DNA of 64,000 nt. Origin: Mesorhizobium tamadayense (lineage in GTDB: Bacteria; Pseudomonadota; Alphaproteobacteria; Rhizobiales; Rhizobiaceae). How positions within the stretch are numbered: the stretch's first letter is position 1; each line of letters starts with the position of its first letter. Positions 18,219 through 26,664 of this stretch are shown piece after piece. The stretch lies in the NCBI RefSeq assembly GCF_003863365.1, contig NZ_RQXT01000016.1, forward strand, positions 56,287-120,286, in the 5' to 3' direction. The position numbers and the translations under genes are program-made. The notes under the pieces were generated by a model. That model made no database searches and was not told where the DNA came from. It saw only the letters and a program-made list of their open reading frames with translations.

Positions 18219-19043
18219 ATGCTCTTGTCCCCCTATCCCACCACCGGCGACCGCATCCGCGTCACCCTGCTCTGGATATGGTGCGGCCTGGTGATCCTGT
18301 TCCTCTTGGTCCCGATCCTCATCCCCGTGCCGCTCTCCTTCAACAGCGGCGCCTTCTTCATTTTCCCGCTCGAAGGCCTCTCGACGCGTTGGTACGAGGT
18401 GGTGCTCGGCACGCAGCGCTGGCAATCGGCAATCGGCAATAGCCTGATCGTCGCCTTCGGCACGACGCTGATCGCAACGACGCTCGGCACACTGACGGCG
18501 ATCGCGCTTTCCGACGAGAAATTTCCCGGCCGCCGCATCGTCATGCCGCTGTTGCTCTCGCCGTTGATCGTGCCGGTGGTGATCACCGCCGTCGGGTCGT
18601 ATTTGTTCTACGCGCGCGTCGGGCTGGCCAGCTCCTATGCCGGTATCATCCTCGCGCATACAGCGCTCGCAAGCCCGTTCGTCGTGGTGACGGTGGGCGC
18701 GAGCCTGACCGGCTTCGACCGCAACCTGATGCGCGCCGCTGCGATCTCAGGGGCGAAGCCTGTGACAGCTTTCTTCCGGGTCATGCTGCCGCTGATCCTG
18801 CCGGGCGTGCTGTCCGGAGCGGCCTTCGCCTTCGTCACTTCTTTTGACGAGGTGGTGGTCGTGCAGTTCCTGGCCAGCGCCAGTCAACGCACCATGCCGC
18901 TCGAAATGTTCATCGGCCTTCGCGAGAAGCTCAGCCCCGCAATCACCGCCGCGGCGACGTTGATGATGGCGCTGTCGATCGTGCTCCTGGTCGTCGCCAA
19001 CCTGCTCGCGCGTCGCGGCCTGAAGCAGCCGGGCGCTGCATAG
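18219..19043 (+). CDS. ABC transporter permease (PotC-like)
   Basis: A 274-residue permease with about six membrane segments; the first is WIWCGLVILFLLVPILIPVP. The EAA-type loop is AISGAKPVTAFFRVMLPLILPG. It pairs with the preceding permease to form the channel, completing the ATPase/binding protein/two-permease set. The start is ATG 18219, two bases after the previous stop. The gene converges with epmA. Confidence 0.92.
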   Translation: MLLSPYPTTGDRIRVTLLWIWCGLVILFLLVPILIPVPLSFNSGAFFIFPLEGLSTRWYEVVLGTQRWQSAIGNSLIVAFGTTLIATTLGTLTAIALSDEKFPGRRIVMPLLLSPLIVPVVITAVGSYLFYARVGLASSYAGIILAHTALASPFVVVTVGASLTGFDRNLMRAAAISGAKPVTAFFRVMLPLILPGVLSGAAFAFVTSFDEVVVVQFLASASQRTMPLEMFIGLREKLSPAITAAATLMMALSIVLLVVANLLARRGLKQPGAA

Positions 19044-19076
19044 TAGATCTTAAGAGGCGCCGGCCGGCGGGCTCCA

Positions 19077-20123
19077 TCATGCGCCGGCCACCGGCGCCCA
19101 GATCACGTCCTCGATCTTCGTCGCGCCCGTCGCCAGCATCACCAGCCGGTCAAAGCCGAGCGCCGCGCCGCTGGCCTGCGGCATGATGGCCAGTGCCGAG
19201 AGGAAATCCTCGTCCAGCGGGTAGCGCTCGCCGTAGATGCGCTCCTTCTCGTCCATCTCGGCGACGAAGCGGCGGCGCTGCTCGGCCGGGTCGGTCAGTT
19301 CGCCGAAGGCATTGGCGAGCTCGACGCCGCAGCAATAGAGCTCGAAGCGTTCGGCGACGCGCGGATCCTCCGCGCTCGGTCGCGCCAAGGCGGCCTCCGA
19401 GACCGGATAGCCGTAGAGGATGGTCGCCCGCCCCTGCCCCAGCGCCGGCTCGATCTTTTCCACCATCACCCGGCTGAACAGGTCGGCCCAGTTGTCGTCG
19501 GGCGCGGTGCGCAGGCCGGCACGGCTAAGGGCCGCGTGGAGCGCGCCGCGATCCGTGCTGCCGTCGGACGCGACGGTCGCCAGCAGATCGATGCCGGCAT
19601 GCGCCAAGAAGGCTTCGGCCACGCTCAGCCGCTCCGGTTCGGCGAAAGGATCGGCCTCGCGGCCGCGAAACTGGAAGCTTTTGGCGCCGGCCTTGTCGGC
19701 GGCAAGCGCCAGGAATTCGGCGCAGTCGGCCATCAGGCGCTCATAGGCCTCGCCGACACGGTACCATTCGAGCATGGTGAATTCGGGATGGTGCAGCGGC
19801 CCGCGCTCGCGGTTGCGCCACACCGCGCCGAGGTTAAAAATACGTTTCTCGCCGGCTGCAAGCAGCTTCTTGCAGGCGAATTCCGGCGAGGTGTGAAGAT
19901 AGAGCGGCTGGCGCGATGCGTCGCGCCCGATCGCCTCGGTGGCGAAGGCTGAAAGATGCGCCTCGTTGCCGGGCGAAACCTGCAGCGCGGCCGTCGTCAC
20001 CTCGACGAAATCGCGCTCGGCGAACCAGCCGCGCAAGGCGGCGGCGATGGCGTTGCGCGCCATCAGCCGTGGCCGGCGATCGGCATGAATATGCGGCGTC
20101 CACCAGGGCGAAGCGTCGGTCAT
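19077..20123 (-). CDS. epmA: EF-P lysine aminoacylase EpmA (GenX/PoxA)
   Basis: A class II lysyl-tRNA-synthetase-like protein of 348 residues without an anticodon-binding domain. It attaches (R)-beta-lysine to elongation factor P. Class II motifs are visible: motif 2 in [20 protein letters not shown] followed by FTMLEWY, and motif 3 in [16 protein letters not shown]. The start is ATG 20123 (MTDASPWW); the longer frame upstream adds a nonconserved leader. The efp gene is divergent from it, 129 bp away. No epmB (lysine 2,3-aminomutase) is visible between or beside them. Confidence 0.94.
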   Translation of the reverse strand: MTDASPWWTPHIHADRRPRLMARNAIAAALRGWFAERDFVEVTTAALQVSPGNEAHLSAFATEAIGRDASRQPLYLHTSPEFACKKLLAAGEKRIFNLGAVWRNRERGPLHHPEFTMLEWYRVGEAYERLMADCAEFLALAADKAGAKSFQFRGREADPFAEPERLSVAEAFLAHAGIDLLATVASDGSTDRGALHAALSRAGLRTAPDDNWADLFSRVMVEKIEPALGQGRATILYGYPVSEAALARPSAEDPRVAERFELYCCGVELANAFGELTDPAEQRRRFVAEMDEKERIYGERYPLDEDFLSALAIMPQASGAALGFDRLVMLATGATKIEDVIWAPVAGA

Positions 20124-20252
20124 GGGCAGGAAAATCGCCGGGAAGGCTGGCGGTTCAGCGTAAGATGCGCTAGGGCGCACGCGATGGCCGCCGTCGCCGC
20201 TTCGTGGCAATCGACGCTTGCGGGCCGAAAAACTCGATTAGGATTGAATACC

Positions 20253-20822
20253 GTGGTCAAGGTCATCGCCAGTTCCTTACGCAAAGGCAACGTCGTCGAT
20301 AAGGACGGCAAGCTCTATGTCATCCTCTTTGCCGAAAACATCCACCCTGGCAAGGGCACGCCGGTGACGCAGCTCGACATGCGCCGCATCGGCGACGGGG
20401 TGAAGGTTTCGGAGCGCTACCGCACGACCGAGATGGTCGAGCGCGCCTATGTCGAGGAGCGCGAGCACACCTTCCTCTATTCCGACGGCGAAGGCTTCCA
20501 TTTCATGAACCCGGAAAGCTACGACCAGGTCGTGGCTCCCGAAAGCGTGGTCGGCGACATGGCTCCCTACCTCCAGGAAGGCATGGCGGTGCAGCTGGCG
20601 CAGTTCAACGACGTGCCGATCTCGCTGGTACTGCCGCAGCGCGCCGTCTTCGAGGTGGTCGAGACCGAGCCGGTCACCAAGGGCCAGACGGCGTCGTCAT
20701 CCTACAAGCCGGCAATGCTTTCCAACGGCGTGCGCACGGCGGTGCCGCCGCATATCTCCGCCGGCACGCGCGTGGTGGTGATGACCGCCGACGGCTCCTA
20801 CGTCGAGCGCGCCAAGGACTGA
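20253..20822 (+). CDS. efp: Elongation factor P
   Basis: EF-P relieves ribosome stalling at polyproline stretches. The 189-residue product starts with GTG, nine bases after AGGA, giving [15 protein letters not shown]. The domain I tip loop HPGKGTP (around residue 30) carries the lysine that EpmA modifies in organisms with that pathway; the presence of epmA next door agrees. Domain III ends with [20 protein letters not shown] hairpin about 35 bp downstream may terminate transcription. Confidence 0.96.
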   Translation: MVKVIASSLRKGNVVDKDGKLYVILFAENIHPGKGTPVTQLDMRRIGDGVKVSERYRTTEMVERAYVEEREHTFLYSDGEGFHFMNPESYDQVVAPESVVGDMAPYLQEGMAVQLAQFNDVPISLVLPQRAVFEVVETEPVTKGQTASSSYKPAMLSNGVRTAVPPHISAGTRVVVMTADGSYVERAKD

Positions 20823-20855
20823 GGATCCGGAGTTTCACTGCAGCCCAGTTACCCG

Positions 20856-20877
20856 GCTCGCCTGTGATCAGGCGGGC
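20856..20877 (+). terminator. Hairpin after efp
   Basis: GCTCGCCTG / CAGGCGGGC (9 bp with one G-T pair, loop TGAT), 34 bp after the efp stop. It lacks a T-run, so it is a weak intrinsic terminator candidate. Confidence 0.45.
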
Positions 20878-21019
20878 CTGCCATCAGCATAAATACTCCG
20901 CCAGCTAAGGTCGCCTTTTGACCCGGTCCGTCAGTTTCGCGCGCGAACGGAACGGCAGCTTTGCGCCCCATTTACGACATCCGGATCCGTTGCGGATCGG
21001 CCGAACCCTGTCATTCGTT

Positions 21020-21964
21020 CTAAGGATCGCGGAACCATATCGCCGACCAAATTCGCGGAAAATTCTCTTCTAACCAGAGTGCCCAGTCCGGCGGGGCCGG
21101 ATCGAGGCGGCGATACAGTGGCTCGATGTCGGCTGCCTTGCGCAATGCCCTTGATGCCAACCGGCCGGCATTCGCACTTAAATCGACTTCGAGATACTCG
21201 CCTGCATCCCACCATCTCCAGCCGCCGGCATGGGCAATAAACTGGTTGCGTAGAAAATAGACGTGTTCGGCGAGGTTTTCGGCGCGTTCACCCAGGCGAA
21301 GCGCCCGAACGAGGTCCCGCCGATCGCGCTTCGGATTTCCCGGCGCCCATCTCCAGTCGAAATCCTGAAGCGAGTGCAGCACGCAGTCGTAGGCAGCCAG
21401 CGCCTCCAGTTCAAATTCAGCAGACGCTGGGCTCTTGGCCCGGAGAAAATGGAAAACGCCTTGATGGATCGCGGGGTCGAGGGTGTTTCGCGATTCCCAC
21501 TTAGAACGATATGCTCGATGATCCCCGCTGAACGTGCCCCATTGGTCAGTATAGCTGCGTTCGGCCTTCGCGAAGATCTCACGGGTAGACGGCTTCGGCC
21601 GGAAATTGCTGTATCGTTCAATTATCAGGCCTGTGCCGAAGGGGTGCAGGACGAGACCGTTCCGCTCCCAAACAGCCATAAGCACCTTCGCGATGTTGGA
21701 CCGATAAATATATTGCCGGGCGTAGTGACCAAGCCATACGAGGATGTCATCGGCGATGTCGTCTTTGAGGATTCCGCGCCAGCCAAAACTCCAGCCAGGC
21801 ACGATCGAGCTGACGACGAGGCCTTTGGCACTGGGCCGGGCGCGCCAGTCGTGTCCACTCATCGAGAAATCTGCCGTACCCTTATCATCCAGGAGGGTCG
21901 AGGCATTCGCACCAGCTTGCCCGTGTCGCGAGCACATCAAAAAAGCGATCGATATCGGCGGCAA
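21020..21964 (-). CDS. Hypothetical protein with HEPN-like RNQFIAH motif, probably frameshifted at its 5' end
   Basis: I do not recognise a named family. The open frame gives up to 314 residues. The C-terminal third is helical and contains AEHVYFLRNQFIAHAGGWRW (about residues 235-255); R-x5-H there resembles the Rx4-6H motif of HEPN RNases, but this is a motif reading only. The first 20 or so residues of the frame do not look protein-like, whereas an overlapping frame starting at ATG 22049 does (MSTARARTKSLILAWFDKRK), and the two join at about 21905-21930 by a one-base shift. The gene closes an accessory patch between efp and the sulfur-stress locus. Confidence 0.55.
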   Translation of the reverse strand: MPPISIAFLMCSRHGQAGANASTLLDDKGTADFSMSGHDWRARPSAKGLVVSSIVPGWSFGWRGILKDDIADDILVWLGHYARQYIYRSNIAKVLMAVWERNGLVLHPFGTGLIIERYSNFRPKPSTREIFAKAERSYTDQWGTFSGDHRAYRSKWESRNTLDPAIHQGVFHFLRAKSPASAEFELEALAAYDCVLHSLQDFDWRWAPGNPKRDRRDLVRALRLGERAENLAEHVYFLRNQFIAHAGGWRWWDAGEYLEVDLSANAGRLASRALRKAADIEPLYRRLDPAPPDWALWLEENFPRIWSAIWFRDP

Positions 21965-22049
21965 ACCGCCTTCGCTGTAATGCCGTGGGCTTGCGCTTAT
22001 CGAACCATGCCAAAATCAGCGATTTGGTGCGCGCTCGTGCAGTGCTCAT
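21885..22049 (-). pseudogene. Probable true 5' end of the HEPN-like gene, in another frame
   Basis: A 54-codon frame starting at ATG 22049. It begins MSTARARTKSLILAWFDKRK and continues ALQRRRFAADIDRFFDVLAT before it stops at 21885. Its ATG overlaps the stop of the upstream frame (ATGA), as for a coupled gene. The sequence then continues sensibly in the frame of the 21020-21964 gene as GANASTLLDDKGTADFS. The simplest reading is one gene, 22049 to 21020, broken by a one-base indel. Confidence 0.5.
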
Positions 22050-22319
22050 TCGATGCCTAGCTCTTCAAGTCGAGAAGGCGCCCAGTCGTGCCTTGTGTGT
22101 AGCGGGCTCTCCTGCACTATCTCGCTCATCAAGTGCGGCTTCCAGCGTTGGGACCAACGGCCGCTGCGCCTCGGCGATCCAAGCGAACGCGAACTCATAA
22201 GCGGTCCGACCGAGAAAATGTTTCGACACCGCAAGGTAGGCTAGAGTGGGGCGATGTACGCATTGGATGGGATAATCCGAGTGGTGCGAAACGGCAATGC
22301 GAGAGCGCCGCCGAAGCAT
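22046..22319 (-). pseudogene. Hypothetical gene with internal frameshift
   Basis: No family recognised. From ATG 22319 one frame reads a plausible protein (HRPTLAYLAVSKHFLGR, then TAYEFAFAWIAEAQRPLVPT). Near 22130 the sense moves to the next frame (LMSEIVQESPLHTRHDWAPS, ending RLEELGIE and a stop at 22046). The stop overlaps the start of the following frame by four bases. One extra base at the junction would explain it. Confidence 0.4.
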
Positions 22320-22343
22320 TCCCAGGTGAAGATGACGTAAGTC

Positions 22344-22678
22344 CTACGCGCTCAGGTGCTGGTCTGAAAACTGCGGCAACGTTCCACGCGTTCTTTTCAA
22401 TAATTCCCGGCTCGATCTGGCATATCGGAGAAGGCATGGCTCAGGTCGCGGTACGTTTCGATTGATCCACGGATAAGGGTCTCGGCAGACACGCACTCCA
22501 TCCCAATACGCCCGATCATCTGACTGGATATTCCACTGAATTGGCAAAGGCGACTGTAGGCTTTCCGGCTCCGGCATACCGGCAATAGACCGACTGCTTT
22601 CGGCCCACTCAAGGCATTCGTCATGTTGTAATCAAGCGTCCGCAACTGGCGCTCGGTGGCCTTTCGGCTCGCGAGCAT
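22344..22678 (-). pseudogene. Hypothetical gene with internal frameshift
   Basis: No family recognised. ATG 22678 starts MLASRKATERQLRTLDYNMT and runs to HAFSDMPDRAGNY with a stop at 22397. If one C is restored in the GCCGGG run near 22405, the product instead continues as SDMPDRARELLKRTRG and ends FSDQHLSA at 22344, about 112 residues in total. The restored ending is more protein-like than the short one. It lies 26 bp after the ArsR-rhodanese gene on the same strand. Confidence 0.4.
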
Positions 22679-22703
22679 TCCGCCCGCCCAATTAGCCACA
22701 ATA

Positions 22704-23369
22704 TCAGGCGGCCATCTCCACCGGCAGGCCGGCGGCCTTCCATTCCGGCATGCCGTCCTCAAGGCGGCGCGCGGAATGCCCGAGAGAGCGTAGTGCTGCG
22801 ACCGCCTCGAAGGACATCACGCACCACGGACCGCGGCAGTAAGCGACGATCTCGCGGTCGGCAGCGGTCCCCGCAGACCAGGTCCTGATTTGGCTGAGCG
22901 GGACATTGATCGCGCCGGGCACATGGCCGAGCGCGAACTCGTCCGGCGGACGGACGTCGATCAAGGTCACCAACCCGTCGCGCATCAGCGCCTGAAGCTC
23001 GTCCCGGCTGACGGCCCGCATATCGTCCCGCGCGTCGAAATAGCCGCGCACGATGCGGTCGACCTCGGCAAGGCGCCGCTCGGCAACGCCGCGCACCGAA
23101 GCGAAGGCATCGAGCACGCTCTCATCCGTAAGTGCATAGCGGACGAACTTGCCGTCGCGTTCGGCCGAGACGATGCCGGCGCGGCGAAGCGCCTGAAGAT
23201 GCTGGGAGATGTTGGCGACAGGCTGGCCGAGCTTCGCGGCCAGCGCTTCGACGCTGCGCGCGCCTTGCGCGAGATGCTCGATCATTTCCAGGCGCAGCGG
23301 ATGGCCGAGCGCCTTGGCGACGATCGCGAACTGCTCGTAAAGCGCCTGCTTCGGATTGCGGATTGACAT
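22704..23369 (-). CDS. ArsR/SmtB-type regulator fused to a rhodanese domain
   Basis: A 221-residue two-domain protein. Residues about 1-95 form an ArsR winged helix (KALGHPLRLEMIEHLAQGAR, recognition helix PVANISQHLQALRRAGIV). Residues about 120-215 form a rhodanese domain with LIDVRPPDEFALGHVPGAIN and the active-site loop YCRGPWCV. The only cysteines in the protein are the two in this loop, so sulfane-sulfur or thiol sensing must use them rather than a metal site in the ArsR part (inference). It is divergent from a persulfide-dioxygenase-like gene, with a long palindrome between the starts, and probably represses both directions. Confidence 0.92.
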   Translation of the reverse strand: MSIRNPKQALYEQFAIVAKALGHPLRLEMIEHLAQGARSVEALAAKLGQPVANISQHLQALRRAGIVSAERDGKFVRYALTDESVLDAFASVRGVAERRLAEVDRIVRGYFDARDDMRAVSRDELQALMRDGLVTLIDVRPPDEFALGHVPGAINVPLSQIRTWSAGTAADREIVAYCRGPWCVMSFEAVAALRSLGHSARRLEDGMPEWKAAGLPVEMAA

Positions 23370-23389
23370 TGGCCTTTCAGCGACGCATC

Positions 23390-23415
23390 GTCATTCAATA
23401 GAATGATTGAATGAC
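23390..23415. promoter_or_regulatory. Palindromic operator of the ArsR-rhodanese regulator
   Basis: A perfect inverted repeat with 10-bp arms GTCATTCAAT / ATTGAATGAC around a 6-bp spacer. A second nested repeat, CATTC-AATA-GAATG, overlaps the left arm. It begins 20 bp upstream of the regulator start (23369) and lies 65 bp before the MBL gene start (23480), as expected for a repressor controlling both genes. Confidence 0.75.
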
Positions 23416-23479
23416 AGTTTCGGCATCTGGTGTCAAGTTGGGCGCCCGCCCGACGCGGTGCCGCCACAGAGGAAAAGCG

Positions 23480-24211
23480 ATGATTCTCAGGCAGTTCCTG
23501 CACACCGACCCGGTTGCGGCTTCCTATCTGTTCGGCTGCGGCGGCAAGGCTTGCGCGGCCGTGGTCGACCCGGTCGGCGACATCGCGCCCTATGTCAAAG
23601 CGGCGGATGCCACGGGCATGCGCATCCTCTATGTCGTCGACACGCATATCCATGCCGACCATATCTCGGCCGGGCGAGCGCTCGCCGAGGCGACCGGCGC
23701 CGAATACGTGCTGTTCGAAGGCGCCGCGGCCGGCTTCCCGTTCCGGCGCGTGAAGGACGGCGAGGTGCTGGAACTCGGCAATGTCACGGCGACCGTGATG
23801 CATACGCCGGGCCACACGCCGGAGCATCTGAGCCTGCTCGTCACCGACCGGACACGGTCGGCCGAACCCTGGTTCGTGCTCACCGGACATACGCTGATGG
23901 TCGGCGATCTCGGCCGTACCGAGCTTGCTTCAAACGCCGAGGACGGCGCCCGCGCGCTCTATGCCAGCGTACGCCGCCTGAAAGAATTGCCCGATCATAT
24001 CGAGGTGCTGCCGGGCGCCTATTCCGGCTCGGTCTGCGGCCGCTCGCTGAGCGGCAAGCCGACATCGACGATCGGCTTCGAGCGGCGCTTCAACAAGGCC
24101 TTCCGCATCGAGGACGAGGACCAGTTCGTAGCCGCCATGACCGCCGACATCCCTCCCCCGCCGCCGGACGCCGCCCGCACCCGGGCCGCAAACGCCGGGG
24201 CTCGATCTTGA
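23480..24211 (+). CDS. MBL-fold metallohydrolase, persulfide dioxygenase (ETHE1/Blh)-like
   Basis: A 243-residue metallo-beta-lactamase-fold protein. Metal motifs: THIHADHISAG (HxHxDH), HTPGHTPEHLSLL and VGDLGRTEL; the C-terminal STIGFERRFN is typical of ETHE1-like sulfur dioxygenases that oxidise glutathione persulfide to sulfite. The usual PGHDY near the end is replaced by PGAYSGSVCGRSLSGKP, a variant. The start is ATG 23480 after GAGGAAAAG. The context (rhodanese-bearing regulator, co-transcribed transporter) supports a role in sulfide/persulfide detoxification. Confidence 0.85.
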   Translation: MILRQFLHTDPVAASYLFGCGGKACAAVVDPVGDIAPYVKAADATGMRILYVVDTHIHADHISAGRALAEATGAEYVLFEGAAAGFPFRRVKDGEVLELGNVTATVMHTPGHTPEHLSLLVTDRTRSAEPWFVLTGHTLMVGDLGRTELASNAEDGARALYASVRRLKELPDHIEVLPGAYSGSVCGRSLSGKPTSTIGFERRFNKAFRIEDEDQFVAAMTADIPPPPPDAARTRAANAGARS

Positions 24212-25440
24212 GCGCAGCGGCGCCCGGCGTCGCGCTCGGCCTCAGGGCCAACTGGAAGCAGTTCGCGCTGCTGGTGCTGATCAACGCCTTCGTCGGCGGA
24301 ATGGTCGGCATCGAGCGGACGGTGGTGCCGCTGATCGGCGCGGAGGAATTCGGCGTCGCTTCCACGACATTGGTCGTCTCCTTCATCGTCAGCTTCGGCG
24401 TGGTCAAGGCCTGCGCCAATCTCGTGTCCGGCCAGCTTGCCGACAGGTGGGGCCGCAAGCGCGTGCTGATCCTCGGCTGGCTGTTCGGCCTGCCGGTGCC
24501 CTTCATCATCATCTGGGCACCGAGCTGGGGCTGGATCGTCGCCGCCAATGCGCTGCTCGGCATCAACCAGGGCCTTGCCTGGTCGATGACGGTGATCATG
24601 AAGGTCGATCTGGTCGGGCCGAAATCGCGCGGGCTTGCGGTCGGCCTCAACGAGTTCGCCGGCTACCTCGCCGTCGGCGTCACCGCCTTCCTCACCGGCT
24701 ATCTGGCAAGCCGCTACGGGCTGCGCCCGGTGCCGATCTATCTCGGCGTCGGCTACGCGATCCTCGGTGCCGCGCTGTCGATCCTGCTCGTGCGCGACAC
24801 GCGCGAGCATGTGCGACTGGAGCTTTCGAACCACGCCAAGCAGGCTTCGCCGCTCAGCTTCCGCGAGATCTTCATGCTGACTTCGCTCCGTGACCGCAAC
24901 CTGTTCGCGGCCTCGCAGGCCGGCCTTGTGAACAATCTGAACGACGGCATGAGCTGGGGGCTCTTCCCGCTCTTCTTCCTCGCCAACGGGCTCGGCGTCG
25001 AGCGTATCGGCATCCTCAAGGCGGTCTATCCCGCGGTCTGGGGCGTCTTCCAGGTCGCGACCGGTCCGCTCAGCGACCGGTGGGGCCGCAAGGGCCTGAT
25101 CGTCGCCGGCATGTGGGTGCAGGCGGCAGGGCTTCTCACTACCGCGATGACGCGCGATTTCGGCTGGTGGCTGCTGGCAAGCCTGCTGCTCGGCCTCGGC
25201 ACGGCGATGGTCTATCCGAGCCTGATCGCGGCGGTGTCGGACGCATCGCATCCCTCGTGGCGGGCGCGCTCGCTCAGCGTGTACCGTTTCTGGCGCGACC
25301 TCGGCTACGCGCTCGGGGCGCTGTCGGCAGGGCTGATCGCCGACTTCTTCGGCTTCGTCGCGGCGATCGCGGCAATCGCGGCGCTGACCTTCCTGTCGGG
25401 CGCGATCGTGGCGGTGACGATGCGGGAGACAGGTCGCTGA
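24208..25440 (+). CDS. Major facilitator superfamily transporter
   Basis: A 410-residue MFS protein with twelve hydrophobic segments. The loop 2-3 signature appears as GQLADRWGRKRVLILGW, and the half-repeat copy as GPLSDRWGRKGLIVAG. The start is taken as TTG 24208, which overlaps the stop of the MBL gene (TTGA), so the two genes are translationally coupled; the next ATG (24301) would cut into the first membrane helix. In the sulfur-stress context it may export sulfite or another oxidised sulfur product, but the substrate is not readable. Confidence 0.88.
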   Translation: MSAAAPGVALGLRANWKQFALLVLINAFVGGMVGIERTVVPLIGAEEFGVASTTLVVSFIVSFGVVKACANLVSGQLADRWGRKRVLILGWLFGLPVPFIIIWAPSWGWIVAANALLGINQGLAWSMTVIMKVDLVGPKSRGLAVGLNEFAGYLAVGVTAFLTGYLASRYGLRPVPIYLGVGYAILGAALSILLVRDTREHVRLELSNHAKQASPLSFREIFMLTSLRDRNLFAASQAGLVNNLNDGMSWGLFPLFFLANGLGVERIGILKAVYPAVWGVFQVATGPLSDRWGRKGLIVAGMWVQAAGLLTTAMTRDFGWWLLASLLLGLGTAMVYPSLIAAVSDASHPSWRARSLSVYRFWRDLGYALGALSAGLIADFFGFVAAIAAIAALTFLSGAIVAVTMRETGR

Positions 25441-25552
25441 CCCGACACTAAGCAACGGACGGCAGCGTCACGTTTACGATATCCGAAGCTTCATGCTGCT
25501 AGAGATGAGCCTGTCCGGTACTATTGGGCGGGTGAATTTCCTTGGATCGTTC

Positions 25553-26641
25553 ATGAGCAGCTCGGCACGCATGTCGTGGGTGGACACGGCAAAAGGCCTT
25601 TCCATCATCCTGGTGGTGATGATGTATTCCGCCTACAACACCGGCGAATATACCGGCGGCGTCGGCTTTCTCCACTACGTCATCGGCTTCGCGACGCCGT
25701 TCCGCATGCCGGAATTCTTTCTCATTTCCGGCCTGTTCCTGTCGCAGGTGATCGATCGGCCGTGGCGGCGTTATATCGACCGGCGCGTCGTCCACTATCT
25801 CTATTTCTACGTACTGTGGGCGATCATCTCGATCGGGCTGAAGATCGGCATCTTCAGCCGCGATCCCGCTGGTATGCTGCATGACCTCGCAATGGCTGTC
25901 GTCCAGCCCTATGGCGTGCTGTGGTTCATCTACATGCTGGCGGTGTTCGGCCTCGCCGCGCGCATTTTGCGCGAGCTTGGCGTGCCGCACCGGATCGTCA
26001 TCTTGGCTGCCGCCATGCTGCAGATGTGGGCGCCGTACTCGGAGAGCTATGCCCTCACGCAATTCGCCGCCTATTTCGTGTTCTTCTATCTCGGTTTCGT
26101 CCTGGCGGCGCTGGTGTTCCGGCTGGTCGCGTGGACGCAAGACCGTCCGGCGATCGCCGTTACGGGCTTGATCGCGTGGGCGGTCGTCAACGGCCTGCTC
26201 GTCTATTCGCCGGGTTACGCCGTTGAGCCGGTCGGCATGCAGATGGGCCTGGCCGCATGGCCGCCGCTGCATCTTACGCTGGCCGTCGCCGGCGCGGTCG
26301 CGCTCTGCGTCGCCGGCGGCTTCCTGTCGACGTTCGCCTCGATGGAATGGCTGCGCTGGCTCGGCGAACATTCGCTGGTCGTCTATGTCGCCTTCACCAT
26401 CCCGATGTCGATCTTCCGCGGCGTCATGCTGGCAAGCGGCCTTCTGACCGACACCGGCATGCTGAGCCTCGCGGTGCTGCTCGTTTCGGTCATCAGCCCG
26501 GTTATTCTCTATTTCATCGTCAAGCGCACCGGCTTCGGCAACTTCCTGTTCGAGCGGCCGGCCTGGGCGCATATCGACAGGCCGAATGCCGGCCAGATCT
26601 CAAACAAGGGCGTTGCCCGGCCGGCGCGCGAGGCGGGCTGA
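25553..26641 (+). CDS. Acyltransferase 3-family membrane protein
   Basis: About 362 residues with around ten membrane helices. The N-terminus MSWVDTAKGLSIILVVMMYS, followed by FRMPEFFLISGLFLSQVI, is the acyltransferase-3 (OafA/OpgC/NodX-like) pattern in which an H/D pair in the first helix is catalytic. The usual RGxAxxxVxxxH is here DTAKGLSIILVVMMYSAYNT, with the expected histidine position changed to tyrosine (SAYN), which may alter activity. The start is ATG 25553; a longer frame begins at 25493. Members O-acylate surface polysaccharides. Neighbours give no target. Confidence 0.8.
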   Translation: MSSSARMSWVDTAKGLSIILVVMMYSAYNTGEYTGGVGFLHYVIGFATPFRMPEFFLISGLFLSQVIDRPWRRYIDRRVVHYLYFYVLWAIISIGLKIGIFSRDPAGMLHDLAMAVVQPYGVLWFIYMLAVFGLAARILRELGVPHRIVILAAAMLQMWAPYSESYALTQFAAYFVFFYLGFVLAALVFRLVAWTQDRPAIAVTGLIAWAVVNGLLVYSPGYAVEPVGMQMGLAAWPPLHLTLAVAGAVALCVAGGFLSTFASMEWLRWLGEHSLVVYVAFTIPMSIFRGVMLASGLLTDTGMLSLAVLLVSVISPVILYFIVKRTGFGNFLFERPAWAHIDRPNAGQISNKGVARPAREAG

Positions 26642-26664
26642 GGCCGCCCGTTCCAGGCTATCCG

